From [Eubacterium] saphenum (lineage in GTDB: Bacteria; Bacillota; Clostridia; Lachnospirales; Anaerotignaceae), in contig SFGI01000002.1 of assembly GCA_004557645.1 (NCBI GenBank), positions 62,001 to 126,000 on the forward strand: 64,000 bases of DNA, in the 5' to 3' direction. Below, piece by piece: positions 1 to 7,843 of the stretch. Under the pieces are notes generated by a model. That model was not told the DNA's origin. It worked only from the letters and a program-made list of their open reading frames with translations, and ran no database searches. Positions within the stretch are counted from its first letter, which is position 1, and each line of letters begins with the position of its first letter. A program made the translations under genes and the position numbers.

Positions 1-326
1 TCCCAGGAGGCAGCACTCATACGAGGAATGACGTACAAAGGTCCTAAGATCATAATGGTGGCACCACAGAAAAACTGTCCGAATTTGGGCAGGGCACGAG
101 TGGTGACCGCAAGGAAGGTTCCCTTCCCTCTGGACAGTGCTACATAGGCCAAGAGCGGCAGCAGCAAAGCTGTGATAAAAACGCCGATATAAGCAGAAAA
201 AACGGCACTTCCGCTTTCCTTCCCCCATGTCATGGGCCAGATCATGCTGGATGCGCCAAAATGCATGGCAAACAGCGCACCGCCCATCAAAAACAAAGAC
301 AGTACGGATAATTCTTTTTTCTTCAT
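1..326 (-). CDS. BrnQ/LIVCS-type branched-chain amino acid transporter, N-terminal part (cut by window edge)
   Basis: Only the first 108 codons are present; the gene runs off the left end of the window. The start ATG at 326 is preceded by a strong AGGAGGG ribosome binding site. The translation begins MKKKELSVLSLFLMGGALF and continues FAMHFGASSMIWPMTWG, which lines up with the conserved FAMFFGAGNLIFPP stretch near the start of the complete BrnQ protein at 41093-42412. At least two hydrophobic segments are visible. The LIVCS family imports leucine, isoleucine and valine with a cation across the cytoplasmic membrane. The motif differs clearly from the second copy (H for F, SSMIW for GNLIF), so substrate or ion preference could differ; that is inference. 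Family fairly sure, substrate not. Confidence 0.72.
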   Translation of the reverse strand, partial: MKKKELSVLSLFLMGGALFAMHFGASSMIWPMTWGKESGSAVFSAYIGVFITALLLPLLAYVALSRGKGTFLAVTTRALPKFGQFFCGATIMILGPLYVIPRMSAASW

Positions 327-439
327 ACTTTCCCTCCTCTACTCTGCCATATCTTCTGATTTTATAGTAAAGCACCCCGGAAAGGCATAGTCAAGGGGGA
401 AATTGACAAATTTTTCCCTTGAAATGGATTGCCTTGTCA

Positions 440-770
440 AAAACTCTCCCCTTAGGGGAGGGTTTTTGGGGTGTCGACTTTGTCGACACCCTTCGTCGAA
501 ATCAGGATTTCGACGAGTTGAGACAGAAGAATAAACAGATGGGTTCCATCGGCATAAATGCCTTGAAACCTTGTCAAAGCACTTGCCTTCGGCAAGCCGC
601 CTAACGGCGGTGGCGTTTTCTTCGCCATGCACAGCTGTTTTCCTGTCGGAAGTGAATTCAATGCACCGCAAAGATAGATGCGGTCGGCGAAGCCGACTTT
701 GCAAAGCAAAGTGCTGAATATCCTGTGGATTCCATTCAGGAAACGGGTTCGTTTCCCGAACCCTTCCGCT
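440..770 (-). repeat. Dispersed structured intergenic repeat, copy A (long form)
   Basis: Non-coding block between the partial transporter and the TolC-like gene. Its reverse complement matches copy C (30345-30595) almost base for base over about 80 nt (the stretch around 545-640), and its two ends match copy B (15413-15570), which lacks the middle. It contains several perfect hairpins: 493-516 (arms TCGTCGAAAT, loop CCTG on the minus strand), a GTCGAC-type hairpin near 470-490, and a CTCCCC/GGGGAG hairpin near 445-465. Open reading frames crossing it are by-products of the repeat, not genes. Confidence 0.8.
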
Positions 771-832
771 GCTCATAAATCACGCGTTCCACAATTTAAG
801 CTTCTAATACCTGTTTTCCATAGTTTTTTACA

Positions 833-862
833 AAAAAAGAACGGGAGAGTTTTCCCGTTCCT
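833..862 (-). terminator. Rho-independent terminator after the efflux operon
   Basis: On the minus strand a GAACGGGA/TCCCGTTC stem is followed by a run of T residues, directly downstream of the TolC-like stop codon at 873. It ends the minus-strand operon of 873-6313. Confidence 0.8.
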
Positions 863-872
863 TTTCTCTTTT

Positions 873-2246
873 TTAGCCCAGCTGGGCTTTATAGGTATCG
901 TAGATATCCAGGGTCGTGCCATCCATCAGCATATTATATTCCGCCCATGCTAGATCATAATCATAGGCTGCGGCGGACAATTCCATTTCCGTCTGCTCAA
1001 ACTGCAGCTGCAGCGCCTGCAATTCCACTGCTGAGACCAGCCCCAGCTTTGCGGAGACCTGCTGATGCTCCCATTCGGTCTTTGCCTTGGCGTAAGCATC
1101 TTTTTTGTTCTGATATACCGCCGCTGCTGCATTGATGCGATCCAGCTTCTTTTTCAGGTCGTTTGCAATATTGGCCTGCTGATCCTTCATGGCCACATCT
1201 GCCAAATCCATATCCAGCCTGCTGGCCTTAATCTGACCGTCATATTTGGTGGTATCCTTGGAATCCTTTTCCGCCTGCTGTTTATCCCTCCGCAGGGTCT
1301 TCAGCTTATAGTTTTTATCTGTGGCAGTTTTCAACAATTCTTCACTGTAGGCAGGGGCAGTTTCGATGACGCGGGTCAGTTCCGGTGGTGTGATGTTCAG
1401 TTCCTCGTCCAGTTCCCGTCCCATCAGGTCATTGAGCTGCCGTTTCAGCAAAGTCAGCCCGTCTTTGGCATCCTGCAGATCCTTCGCCCCTTGGAAAACT
1501 TCCAGTTTTTTGCCGGAAAGGTCTGTGGGGGTACTGAAGCCCAGTTCTGCCTTTTTCTCTTCGATCTGGCAGACCCGTTCCAAAAGTGCCTGCTTTTGGC
1601 TCAACAGGCTGACGCCCTTTTCCACCTGCACAGTTTTCGTTACCAAAAGCTGGGTCACCGCAAGGGCTTCGTTATCCCAGTCCTCCTTGGTCTTGTTCAA
1701 GTCCTGTTTGGTGTTTTTCAGTTCCTTTTGCTGATCCTCCAAAACATCCCGCTGCTGGTCGGCAATACTGTCCACCATGTCCTCCATGGCACTGGCAGTT
1801 TTGACGCTGCCGGAAAGCAAACCGCCGCTGATGTCTGCCAATCCGCCCAAAGCACCGCCCACAGCGCCCCCCAGAATTCCGCCGATTTGTCCAACTTGCC
1901 CTGCACCTGCCTGCCCTGCACTTGCAGCCTGGCTAGCCTGTCGCCTTGCCCTTGCCGCATCATCCTGAGTATCTCGCAATTCATCCAAGCCATCATCGAT
2001 GGCATTCAAGCCCGCAGCAACCTTTTCGGCGTTCAATTCCAATGTGGTTTTCAGGCGGTTATTTTTCAGCACCAGCTTTTGAATTTCTTCAAGGGTCATA
2101 GGCTCTGCCTTGGGGGCTTCCGCCGCCAGCTCTGTTGTTTCTTCTGCCTGCTTTGTTTCCGCTGCAAAGGCAGGAACCGCCGTCCCCGCCGTCAGCGCCC
2201 CTGTTACCAGCAGGGCACACGCTTTTTTATATTGATAGAATTTCAT
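873..2246 (-). CDS. TolC-like secreted coiled-coil protein of an export operon
   Basis: 457 residues from the ATG at 2246, chosen because AAAGGAG lies just upstream; a longer in-frame reading lacks such a site. The N-terminus (MKFYQYKKACALLVTGALTA, ending near AFAAE) is a typical signal peptide. The rest is almost all helix, rich in Ala, Gln, Lys and Asp, with heptad-like stretches and a Gly/Ala-rich hydrophobic patch around residues 125-150 that could insert into a membrane. This architecture, and its position after an HlyD-like protein and two ABC-2 permeases, match proteins called TolC family in Clostridia. It probably forms the outermost part of the exporter. In a single-membrane cell the meaning of a TolC-like protein is unclear. 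Last gene of the operon, 17 nt after the permease. Confidence 0.62.
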   Translation of the reverse strand: MKFYQYKKACALLVTGALTAGTAVPAFAAETKQAEETTELAAEAPKAEPMTLEEIQKLVLKNNRLKTTLELNAEKVAAGLNAIDDGLDELRDTQDDAARARRQASQAASAGQAGAGQVGQIGGILGGAVGGALGGLADISGGLLSGSVKTASAMEDMVDSIADQQRDVLEDQQKELKNTKQDLNKTKEDWDNEALAVTQLLVTKTVQVEKGVSLLSQKQALLERVCQIEEKKAELGFSTPTDLSGKKLEVFQGAKDLQDAKDGLTLLKRQLNDLMGRELDEELNITPPELTRVIETAPAYSEELLKTATDKNYKLKTLRRDKQQAEKDSKDTTKYDGQIKASRLDMDLADVAMKDQQANIANDLKKKLDRINAAAAVYQNKKDAYAKAKTEWEHQQVSAKLGLVSAVELQALQLQFEQTEMELSAAAYDYDLAWAEYNMLMDGTTLDIYDTYKAQLG

Positions 2247-2263
2247 ATTCCGGAACTCCTTTC

Positions 2264-3469
2264 TCATGCCTGCACAGGCGTGTTTTCTTCCATCTCCACA
2301 GTCCCTTGCTGTGTCTTTTTCTCCATACGGGTCAGCCGCAGATGCCAGATGATGCAGCTCAGCACCATACAAACCACCGTGATGCCGCCCAAAACCATCA
2401 TATCCCCACGGATAGCCTCAAACCCACAGCCCATCAAGGCCACATTGCGGTAGCCGATGACGAAATGGGTTAGAGGGAACACCTGGGACAGCTTTTGATA
2501 AAAGGCAGGCAATGCAATGGTAGGCCAGGTATACCCGCTCAAAACCAAAGAAGGTGAGGTGAATACCAAGGAAAGGGACGTTGCCAGCACGGGGTTTGGC
2601 ATAAAGGAAGAAAAGAACTGCCCCATGGCAATGATCGACAGTAAAAATAAACTGCTGTATGCCAGCCAAACCTGCCAGCTTCCCTTCATGGGAATGTCAT
2701 AGACCCCTCGGATGATGCAGGAGCAGATGGCCCATGCCAGCAGAGAGATCATGAAATATACCAGACATTTCACCACGACCTGCAGGGTCGTGCTTTTGGA
2801 AATGCCCCGCAGTTCTTCCAAGTGTCCGCTTTCCTTTTCCCGCACAAGGGAAATAGCCGCAAAATAGATCAAAACCTGCTGTACCGTCGCAATGACGAAG
2901 CCAAAGGTCAGGAAATAACTGAAATTATTGGTGGGGTTATACCACTGACGGGTATAAAAACCCACAGGGTTCATGGTCGCCAAAGCGTCATCCACCGTCT
3001 CCCCCTTTGCCACAAGGCTTTTCACTGCCATCTGGGTGGAAACAGTGCCCAGCACCTCGGAGCCCTTCAGGTTGATGGTACTGCCGTAGCCCATATTTAC
3101 CGCACTGGAACCCAGCAGCACCTCTGCCTGCTGCCCCAGCTGCAGCTTTTTGGTGAAATCCGCAGGAAAGATGAGACACCCCACGATCTCGCCATCCCGC
3201 ATAGCTTCGGCAATCTCATCCTCATCGCCATAATAGCCCACGATATCGAAATAAGGAGACTGACGGAAGGCTTCCACCACTTCCCGGGTCTGCTTGCTGT
3301 AGCTGTAATCCACCACACCCATCTTCAAGTCGGAAAAATACCCCTTGGCGTAGCTGCTGCCGCAGATACAAGTCACAAAAATGGGGATCAATACCATCAA
3401 AACCAGAGAACGAGGGCGTTTCAGCAGATACTTCCACTCCCGCAAAAATATTTTTGCAAATGCTTTCAT
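2264..3469 (-). CDS. ABC-2 type permease, second of a pair
   Basis: 401 residues. One membrane segment near residues 20-40 (SLVLMVLIPIFVTCICG), then about 150 residues likely outside the membrane, then about five membrane segments between residues 185 and 385. This is the YbhR/YhhJ-like ABC-2 layout, in which the permease exports a drug or lipid-like substrate and needs a partner ATPase. Its start overlaps the stop of the preceding permease by ATGA (3466-3469), so the two are translationally coupled and probably form a heterodimer. Both share the phrase LQLGQQAEVL in the external domain and are paralogues. No ATPase is encoded in the operon. Substrate unknown. Confidence 0.82.
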   Translation of the reverse strand: MKAFAKIFLREWKYLLKRPRSLVLMVLIPIFVTCICGSSYAKGYFSDLKMGVVDYSYSKQTREVVEAFRQSPYFDIVGYYGDEDEIAEAMRDGEIVGCLIFPADFTKKLQLGQQAEVLLGSSAVNMGYGSTINLKGSEVLGTVSTQMAVKSLVAKGETVDDALATMNPVGFYTRQWYNPTNNFSYFLTFGFVIATVQQVLIYFAAISLVREKESGHLEELRGISKSTTLQVVVKCLVYFMISLLAWAICSCIIRGVYDIPMKGSWQVWLAYSSLFLLSIIAMGQFFSSFMPNPVLATSLSLVFTSPSLVLSGYTWPTIALPAFYQKLSQVFPLTHFVIGYRNVALMGCGFEAIRGDMMVLGGITVVCMVLSCIIWHLRLTRMEKKTQQGTVEMEENTPVQA

Positions 3470-4659
3470 GCTTCTGCGACCTCCTCTCCCGTTGTCTGTT
3501 TCTTTTCTGCCCGCTGCACCTTCCAGAAAAATACCACAAGGCTCAGCAGGAAGGCAATCACACCCATCAACAGGAGCATATTCCTGCTATGGGCCAGCGA
3601 TGCCCGCTCAAAACCAATGCCCATCAGGACGATATCCCGCACAGGGCTCATAAAATGGGTCGCCGGCAGGAAATCTGCCACCCTTACCAATGCCGCAGGC
3701 ATTTCCGTATGGGGCCAGGAAAAGCCCGACAGGATGAAGAAGGGATAGGTCAGAGCCATGAGCCACTGCATGGCATGGATGGTATTTTTACAGAGCAGTC
3801 CCAAAAGTGCCCCAAAGCCCAGCAGACAGAATACAAAGCAGCCGCACAGCAGCAAAAGATCTTCTTGTCTGCCCCGCATGGGAAAGCCGAACAGCTTCAT
3901 AATGACAGCATAATTCAGCAAAATGTTCAAAAAGCCGACTACACCGTAAAAAATCATCTTATTGAAGAAATGCAGGATGCAGTCCCTTTTGGGCATGGTG
4001 CCCGTCAGGATGCCCTCCTTTTTTTCCTCGCCAAAGGCACTGGCCACCGCCATCATAAACAGCTGATGATAAACCAGCCCCGTCAAGCCCAGCCCCAGAT
4101 ACATCAGATAGCTGAACTGGGGATTGAACCAGGGGCGCAGCACTGTGGAAACGGGCATGACCTGGGCCATCCCTTCGTCAACGCTGCTGCCTGTCGCCAC
4201 ATAGCTTTTTACGGCAATCTCCGTAGAAATGGTCTTGACCACCTGCATGACAGAGACGATGGCACTGTTGCCCAGCAGATTGTTGGTACTGTTGACTCCT
4301 ACCAAGACCTCTGCCTGCTGTCCCAGCTGCAATGCTCTGGTGTAATTTTCAGGGATGACGATGATGCCTTCCACCTCACCGGCCTCCAGCATCCGTTTTG
4401 CCGTTTCCGTATCCTGCAAGACTGCCGTCACATCGAAACGGTCGGATTCATCAAAGGCACGGATCAATTCTCTGGTTTTCGCCGAGGAAGCAGAGTCCAC
4501 CGCCGCCAGAGGAATGTGGTTGACGATGCCGTTCTGGAAAGCACCGCAGACCACAATATTCAATAACAATGGGGCGATCAGAAACATGAACAGCCCCCTG
4601 GGGTCTTTCAAGAGCCGCATCAGCTCTCGCCAGAACCCCTTGAAAAATGTCAGAATCAT
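3466..4659 (-). CDS. ABC-2 type permease, first of a pair
   Basis: 397 residues with the same layout as the downstream permease: a membrane segment at about residues 22-42, a large external domain (about 45-175), then about six membrane segments to residue 380. It belongs to the ABC-2 permease family that works with HlyD-type adaptors. It overlaps the HlyD gene by ATGA (4656-4659) and the second permease by ATGA (3466-3469), which argues for one transcript and fixed stoichiometry. The external domain carries LQLGQQAEVL as in its partner. No nucleotide-binding domain is fused or adjacent, so the ATPase must come from elsewhere if this is a true ABC exporter. Substrate cannot be read from sequence. 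Confidence 0.82.
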   Translation of the reverse strand: MILTFFKGFWRELMRLLKDPRGLFMFLIAPLLLNIVVCGAFQNGIVNHIPLAAVDSASSAKTRELIRAFDESDRFDVTAVLQDTETAKRMLEAGEVEGIIVIPENYTRALQLGQQAEVLVGVNSTNNLLGNSAIVSVMQVVKTISTEIAVKSYVATGSSVDEGMAQVMPVSTVLRPWFNPQFSYLMYLGLGLTGLVYHQLFMMAVASAFGEEKKEGILTGTMPKRDCILHFFNKMIFYGVVGFLNILLNYAVIMKLFGFPMRGRQEDLLLLCGCFVFCLLGFGALLGLLCKNTIHAMQWLMALTYPFFILSGFSWPHTEMPAALVRVADFLPATHFMSPVRDIVLMGIGFERASLAHSRNMLLLMGVIAFLLSLVVFFWKVQRAEKKQTTGEEVAEA

Positions 4660-5678
4660 TGCACCTCACCCACTTTATCCAGGTCTACGCGCACCAGCAT
4701 ACCCGGGTAAAGCATGATGTCATCCTCCCCGGAAAGGGCGATTTTCACTTCGTATGTAACCACATCCTGATCGTTCAGCTCATTGGTAGATTTTTTGATG
4801 GCAAAATCAGGATTTTTGCTGATATTGACGATCTTGCCGTGGAAGACCGTGTCGGGGTAAGCCTTACTGGTCAGAGGAATTTCCTGCCCGATCCGCAGCT
4901 TGCCGATCTCATATTCATCCACATTTGCCATGATCCAACGGTCACCGTAATCTGTCAAAGTTACGATCGTAGTCCCTGTACCGATCAGTTCCCCTACGGA
5001 AGAGGAAATCATGGTAACCGTACCGTTGCAGGGTGCATACTGGGAAGTCTGGCTCAGGTTCAAATTCACCTCTGCCAAAACACCCTTGGCTGCCTGCAGT
5101 TGTCCTGTTGCCGCTCCATATTGTCCTGTTGCCGCTTCATACTGCCCTTGGGCTGCCTGCTGCTGAGAAAGTGCCGCCTGTGCATCCAGCTTTGCTGCCT
5201 CCAACTGGGTTGCCAGCTTATCCATGTTATCCTCAGATACGGCGTCCATGGCATACAATTCCTGATATTTTGCATATTCTGTTTCCAAAAGCTGCACATT
5301 AGCATTTGCCTTATCCACTACGGCTGCCGCTGCCTCCACGGCATTCTTTGCAGCCTGCACCTGTCCTGCCGCTGCTTCCACCTGCCCTGCTGCCGCCTGG
5401 GCTGTTGCAGAAGCCTGGGTCTGTTTCACCTGTACGTCCCGCTGGTCGGTGGAGAACAGCAGATCGCCTTCCTTGACCTCCTGCCCCTCCTCAATAGGAA
5501 TGTCCGTCAGATAGCCGGGGATCTTCGCACGAACGTAAACCTCTTTACATTCCACCGTACCTGTCACAAAATTCCCCTGTTCCGCTTGTTCTGTTTCTTC
5601 TGCTTGAGTGCCGCAGCCGCTGAAGGCACAGCAGCCTGCCAGCAATACTGCCAAAACTGTCTTTTTTCCGTTCCGCAT
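4656..5678 (-). CDS. HlyD-family membrane fusion lipoprotein
   Basis: 340 residues. I take the ATG at 5678, because the TAAAGGAG site is about 10 nt before it; another ATG at 5687 is only one base from that site. The N-terminus has a lipoprotein signal with lipobox LAGC, so it is probably lipid-anchored outside the cytoplasmic membrane. A biotinyl/lipoyl-like half (VYVRAKIPGYLTDIPIEEGQ) is followed by a long Ala/Gln-rich coiled coil with repeated AATGQYGAATGQ-type units, then the second lipoyl half and a beta-barrel. These proteins link an inner-membrane exporter to outer partners. It lies between the TetR gene and two ABC-2 permeases and overlaps the first of them by 4 nt. Confidence 0.88.
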   Translation of the reverse strand: MRNGKKTVLAVLLAGCCAFSGCGTQAEETEQAEQGNFVTGTVECKEVYVRAKIPGYLTDIPIEEGQEVKEGDLLFSTDQRDVQVKQTQASATAQAAAGQVEAAAGQVQAAKNAVEAAAAVVDKANANVQLLETEYAKYQELYAMDAVSEDNMDKLATQLEAAKLDAQAALSQQQAAQGQYEAATGQYGAATGQLQAAKGVLAEVNLNLSQTSQYAPCNGTVTMISSSVGELIGTGTTIVTLTDYGDRWIMANVDEYEIGKLRIGQEIPLTSKAYPDTVFHGKIVNISKNPDFAIKKSTNELNDQDVVTYEVKIALSGEDDIMLYPGMLVRVDLDKVGEVQ

Positions 5679-5731
5679 CTGTCTCATACTCCTTTACATT
5701 TTTTGATTTATACCATTCTGTACTCCAATAC

Positions 5732-6313
5732 TTATGATGGGATCAATATCCGGAAAATAGGGCGAACCATTTTCTCTGCCAAATCCATCATTTCTTCCTT
5801 GGAAAGGGGCATCCCCTCCATCAGCCATTGCTTTACCATGCCCATGGCTCCATAGGCGATAAATTGGTGGATATAATCGGCCTTGTGGGTCTCTTCTGCC
5901 AGCCCCATCTCCTGCCGTACCTTCTGTCCTTTCTGCTTCATAATTTCCGCCAACTTCCCCGCCAGACGGTCGCTGTGGGGATTCAACAGCAGACAGCGGC
6001 ATAGATCAGGATTTTCCACAATATAATCACAGATATGCCCGATGATGGGATATTCCCAAGCGGCGCCCTGACGAATCTCCGTTTCTTCCAGCATACGAGC
6101 AAAGACCCCTACTGCCTCGTTTTCCAATTCATCCAACAGCCCGAATACATTATTATAATGAAGATAAAAGGTTGCTCGGTTCAAATCAGCCCGATCCGTA
6201 ATGTCCTTTGCGGTGATCTCGCTAAAGGGCTTTTCCTGCATCAGCCCAATGAGGGCATCCCGCATCAGCGCTTTGCTCCGCTTCACTCTGCGATCCTGCT
6301 TCTCTGAAATCAT
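5732..6313 (-). CDS. TetR/AcrR-family regulator of the export operon
   Basis: 193 residues from the ATG at 6313, preceded by GGAAAGGAGG; upstream in-frame starts lack a binding site. Residues about 10-60 are the TetR helix-turn-helix (MRDALIGLMQEKPFSEITAK, then DRADLNRATFYLHYNN). The C-terminal half resembles the TetR_C domain of YfiR/DhaS-type regulators and should bind a small ligand. It is the first gene of the minus-strand operon, 53 nt ahead of the HlyD gene, so it probably represses its own operon and releases it when the exported compound is present. The ligand is unknown. Confidence 0.85.
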   Translation of the reverse strand: MISEKQDRRVKRSKALMRDALIGLMQEKPFSEITAKDITDRADLNRATFYLHYNNVFGLLDELENEAVGVFARMLEETEIRQGAAWEYPIIGHICDYIVENPDLCRCLLLNPHSDRLAGKLAEIMKQKGQKVRQEMGLAEETHKADYIHQFIAYGAMGMVKQWLMEGMPLSKEEMMDLAEKMVRPIFRILIPS

Positions 6314-6354
6314 TTTTTTCCTCCTTTCCCATTTTTCACCTTCTGTTTTGAAGT

Positions 6355-6383
6355 ATGATAGCATACCCGGCAAAGATAATCAA
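6355..6383 (-). promoter_or_regulatory. Sigma-A promoter for the TetR-HlyD-ABC-TolC operon
   Basis: On the minus strand TTGATT (6383-6378), a 17-bp spacer and TATCAT (6360-6355). It lies about 40 nt upstream of the TetR start codon. The 6314-6577 interval holds no gene. Confidence 0.6.
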
Positions 6384-6577
6384 CAATTTTCGTTAAATAG
6401 AATATTTTCGTCTGATTTGCCGTGTTTTTCTGTGTATACAATGGACAAAAAACAATTTTGTATTTAATACAAAGACATCTGTCCGTCATTTTTACCAGTC
6501 CTTTTCGTTATTTTTCTATCAAAATTTGCTCGTTCTGCCAAAATACAAGGTGGGACAAAAAAAATCCCATTTTTTAG

Positions 6578-6605
6578 TTGACGGAAATTTTTAAAGTGCT
6601 ATAAT
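6578..6605 (+). promoter_or_regulatory. Sigma-A promoter of serC
   Basis: TTGACG (6578-6583), a 16-bp spacer and TATAAT (6600-6605), about 70 nt before the serC start codon. The leader has an AGGAGG site right before the gene and no recognisable riboswitch. Confidence 0.75.
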
Positions 6606-6673
6606 TTCCCTATCGGCAATGTCCGTATTAGGCGGTCATGTGTCTGCCAATAAATACTTAAGGAGGCTTATCT

Positions 6674-7759
6674 ATGGAAAAAAGAGTATACAACTTCTCA
6701 GCAGGTCCTTCCATGCTGCCCTTGGAAGTTCTGGAACAGGCACAGTGCGAGCTGGTTTGTTACCCTTCAGCAGGCATGTCAGTGATGGAGATGAGCCACC
6801 GTTCAAAAGTTTTCGAATCTATTTTGGAAAAAGCGAAGGCTGATCTCAAAGAATTGATGCATATCCCCGATAACTATAAAATCTTGTTCCTGCAGGGCGG
6901 CGGCTCAACCCAGTTTGCCATGATCCCCATGAACCTGATGAACAAAAACAACAAGGCGGATTATGTTATCACAGGCCAGTGGGCGAAAAAAGCGGCGGCG
7001 GAAGCAGAACGCTACGGCAAAGTCAACATCGTTGCTTCCTCAGCAGACTCAACCTTCGACCACATCCCTGAACTGGACAAATCTAAATTCGACCCCGAAG
7101 CGGATTATTTCTATATCACACTGAACAACACCATCTACGGCACACGCTGGACGGAACTGCCCGATACAGGCAATGTGCCTCTGGTGGGCGATATGTCCTC
7201 TTCCATCCTCTCTCAGGAGATCGATATCACCAAATTCGGTCTGCTGTACGCAGGGGCACAGAAAAACCTGGGTCCTGCCGGCGTAACAGTGGTCATCGTG
7301 AGAGAAGACCTGTTGGGCAACGCCATGGATTTCACACCGACCATGCTGCGTTATGATATCCACGCAGAAAATAATTCCCTTTACAACACCCCCCCTACCT
7401 ACGGCATCTACTTTATGGGTCTGGTATTCGATTGGGTGAAACGGCAGGGCGGCGTTGCAGCTCTGCAGAAAATCAATGAACATAAGGCTGGCATCCTCTA
7501 TGATTTCTTAGACCAGTCCCAGCTGTTCAAAGGTACTGTTGTAAAGAAAGACCGCTCCCTGATGAATGCGCCCTTTGTTCTGCCTACAGAAGAGCTGAAC
7601 GCCAAATTCATCCAGGAAGCCAAAGCTCAGGGCTTTGAAAACCTGAAAGGTCACCGCACTGTCGGCGGCATGCGCGCTAGTATGTATAACGCAATGCCCG
7701 TGGAAGGCGTGGAAAAATTAGTGGAATTCATGAAGAAATTCGAGATGGAAAATAAATGA
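6674..7759 (+). CDS. serC: Phosphoserine aminotransferase
   Basis: 361 residues, the usual family length. It converts 3-phosphohydroxypyruvate and glutamate to phosphoserine and 2-oxoglutarate in the cytoplasm, the second step of serine synthesis; most members also act in the pyridoxal phosphate pathway. The N-terminal YNFSAGPSMLP motif is diagnostic. The cofactor-binding lysine is K197 in YAGAQKNLGPAG, and GGGSTQFAMIPMNL binds the cofactor phosphate. AAGGAGG sits just before the ATG. serA follows 84 nt downstream, so the two first steps are clustered; the phosphatase SerB is not in the window. A weak hairpin at 7766-7790 separates the two genes. Confidence 0.97.
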   Translation: MEKRVYNFSAGPSMLPLEVLEQAQCELVCYPSAGMSVMEMSHRSKVFESILEKAKADLKELMHIPDNYKILFLQGGGSTQFAMIPMNLMNKNNKADYVITGQWAKKAAAEAERYGKVNIVASSADSTFDHIPELDKSKFDPEADYFYITLNNTIYGTRWTELPDTGNVPLVGDMSSSILSQEIDITKFGLLYAGAQKNLGPAGVTVVIVREDLLGNAMDFTPTMLRYDIHAENNSLYNTPPTYGIYFMGLVFDWVKRQGGVAALQKINEHKAGILYDFLDQSQLFKGTVVKKDRSLMNAPFVLPTEELNAKFIQEAKAQGFENLKGHRTVGGMRASMYNAMPVEGVEKLVEFMKKFEMENK

Positions 7760-7765
7760 TTTCGG

Positions 7766-7790
7766 AAGGGTCGTGAAAACGACCCTTTTC
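7766..7790 (+). terminator. Weak terminator or attenuating hairpin between serC and serA
   Basis: An AAGGGTCG/CGACCCTT stem with a short T run (TTTTC) just after the serC stop. The weak T tract suggests partial read-through into serA. Confidence 0.5.
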
Positions 7791-7843
7791 GTGTATATAA
7801 GACTTTTCGCGTGTATTAGAATAGAAAAAGGAGAATAGATCAT

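Noticed and set aside
339..776. 145-residue minus-strand frame and similar frames across repeat copy A
   Set aside because: The sequence is a dispersed repeat found in three places; the translated similarity to frames in copy C comes from shared repeat DNA, with no ribosome binding site.
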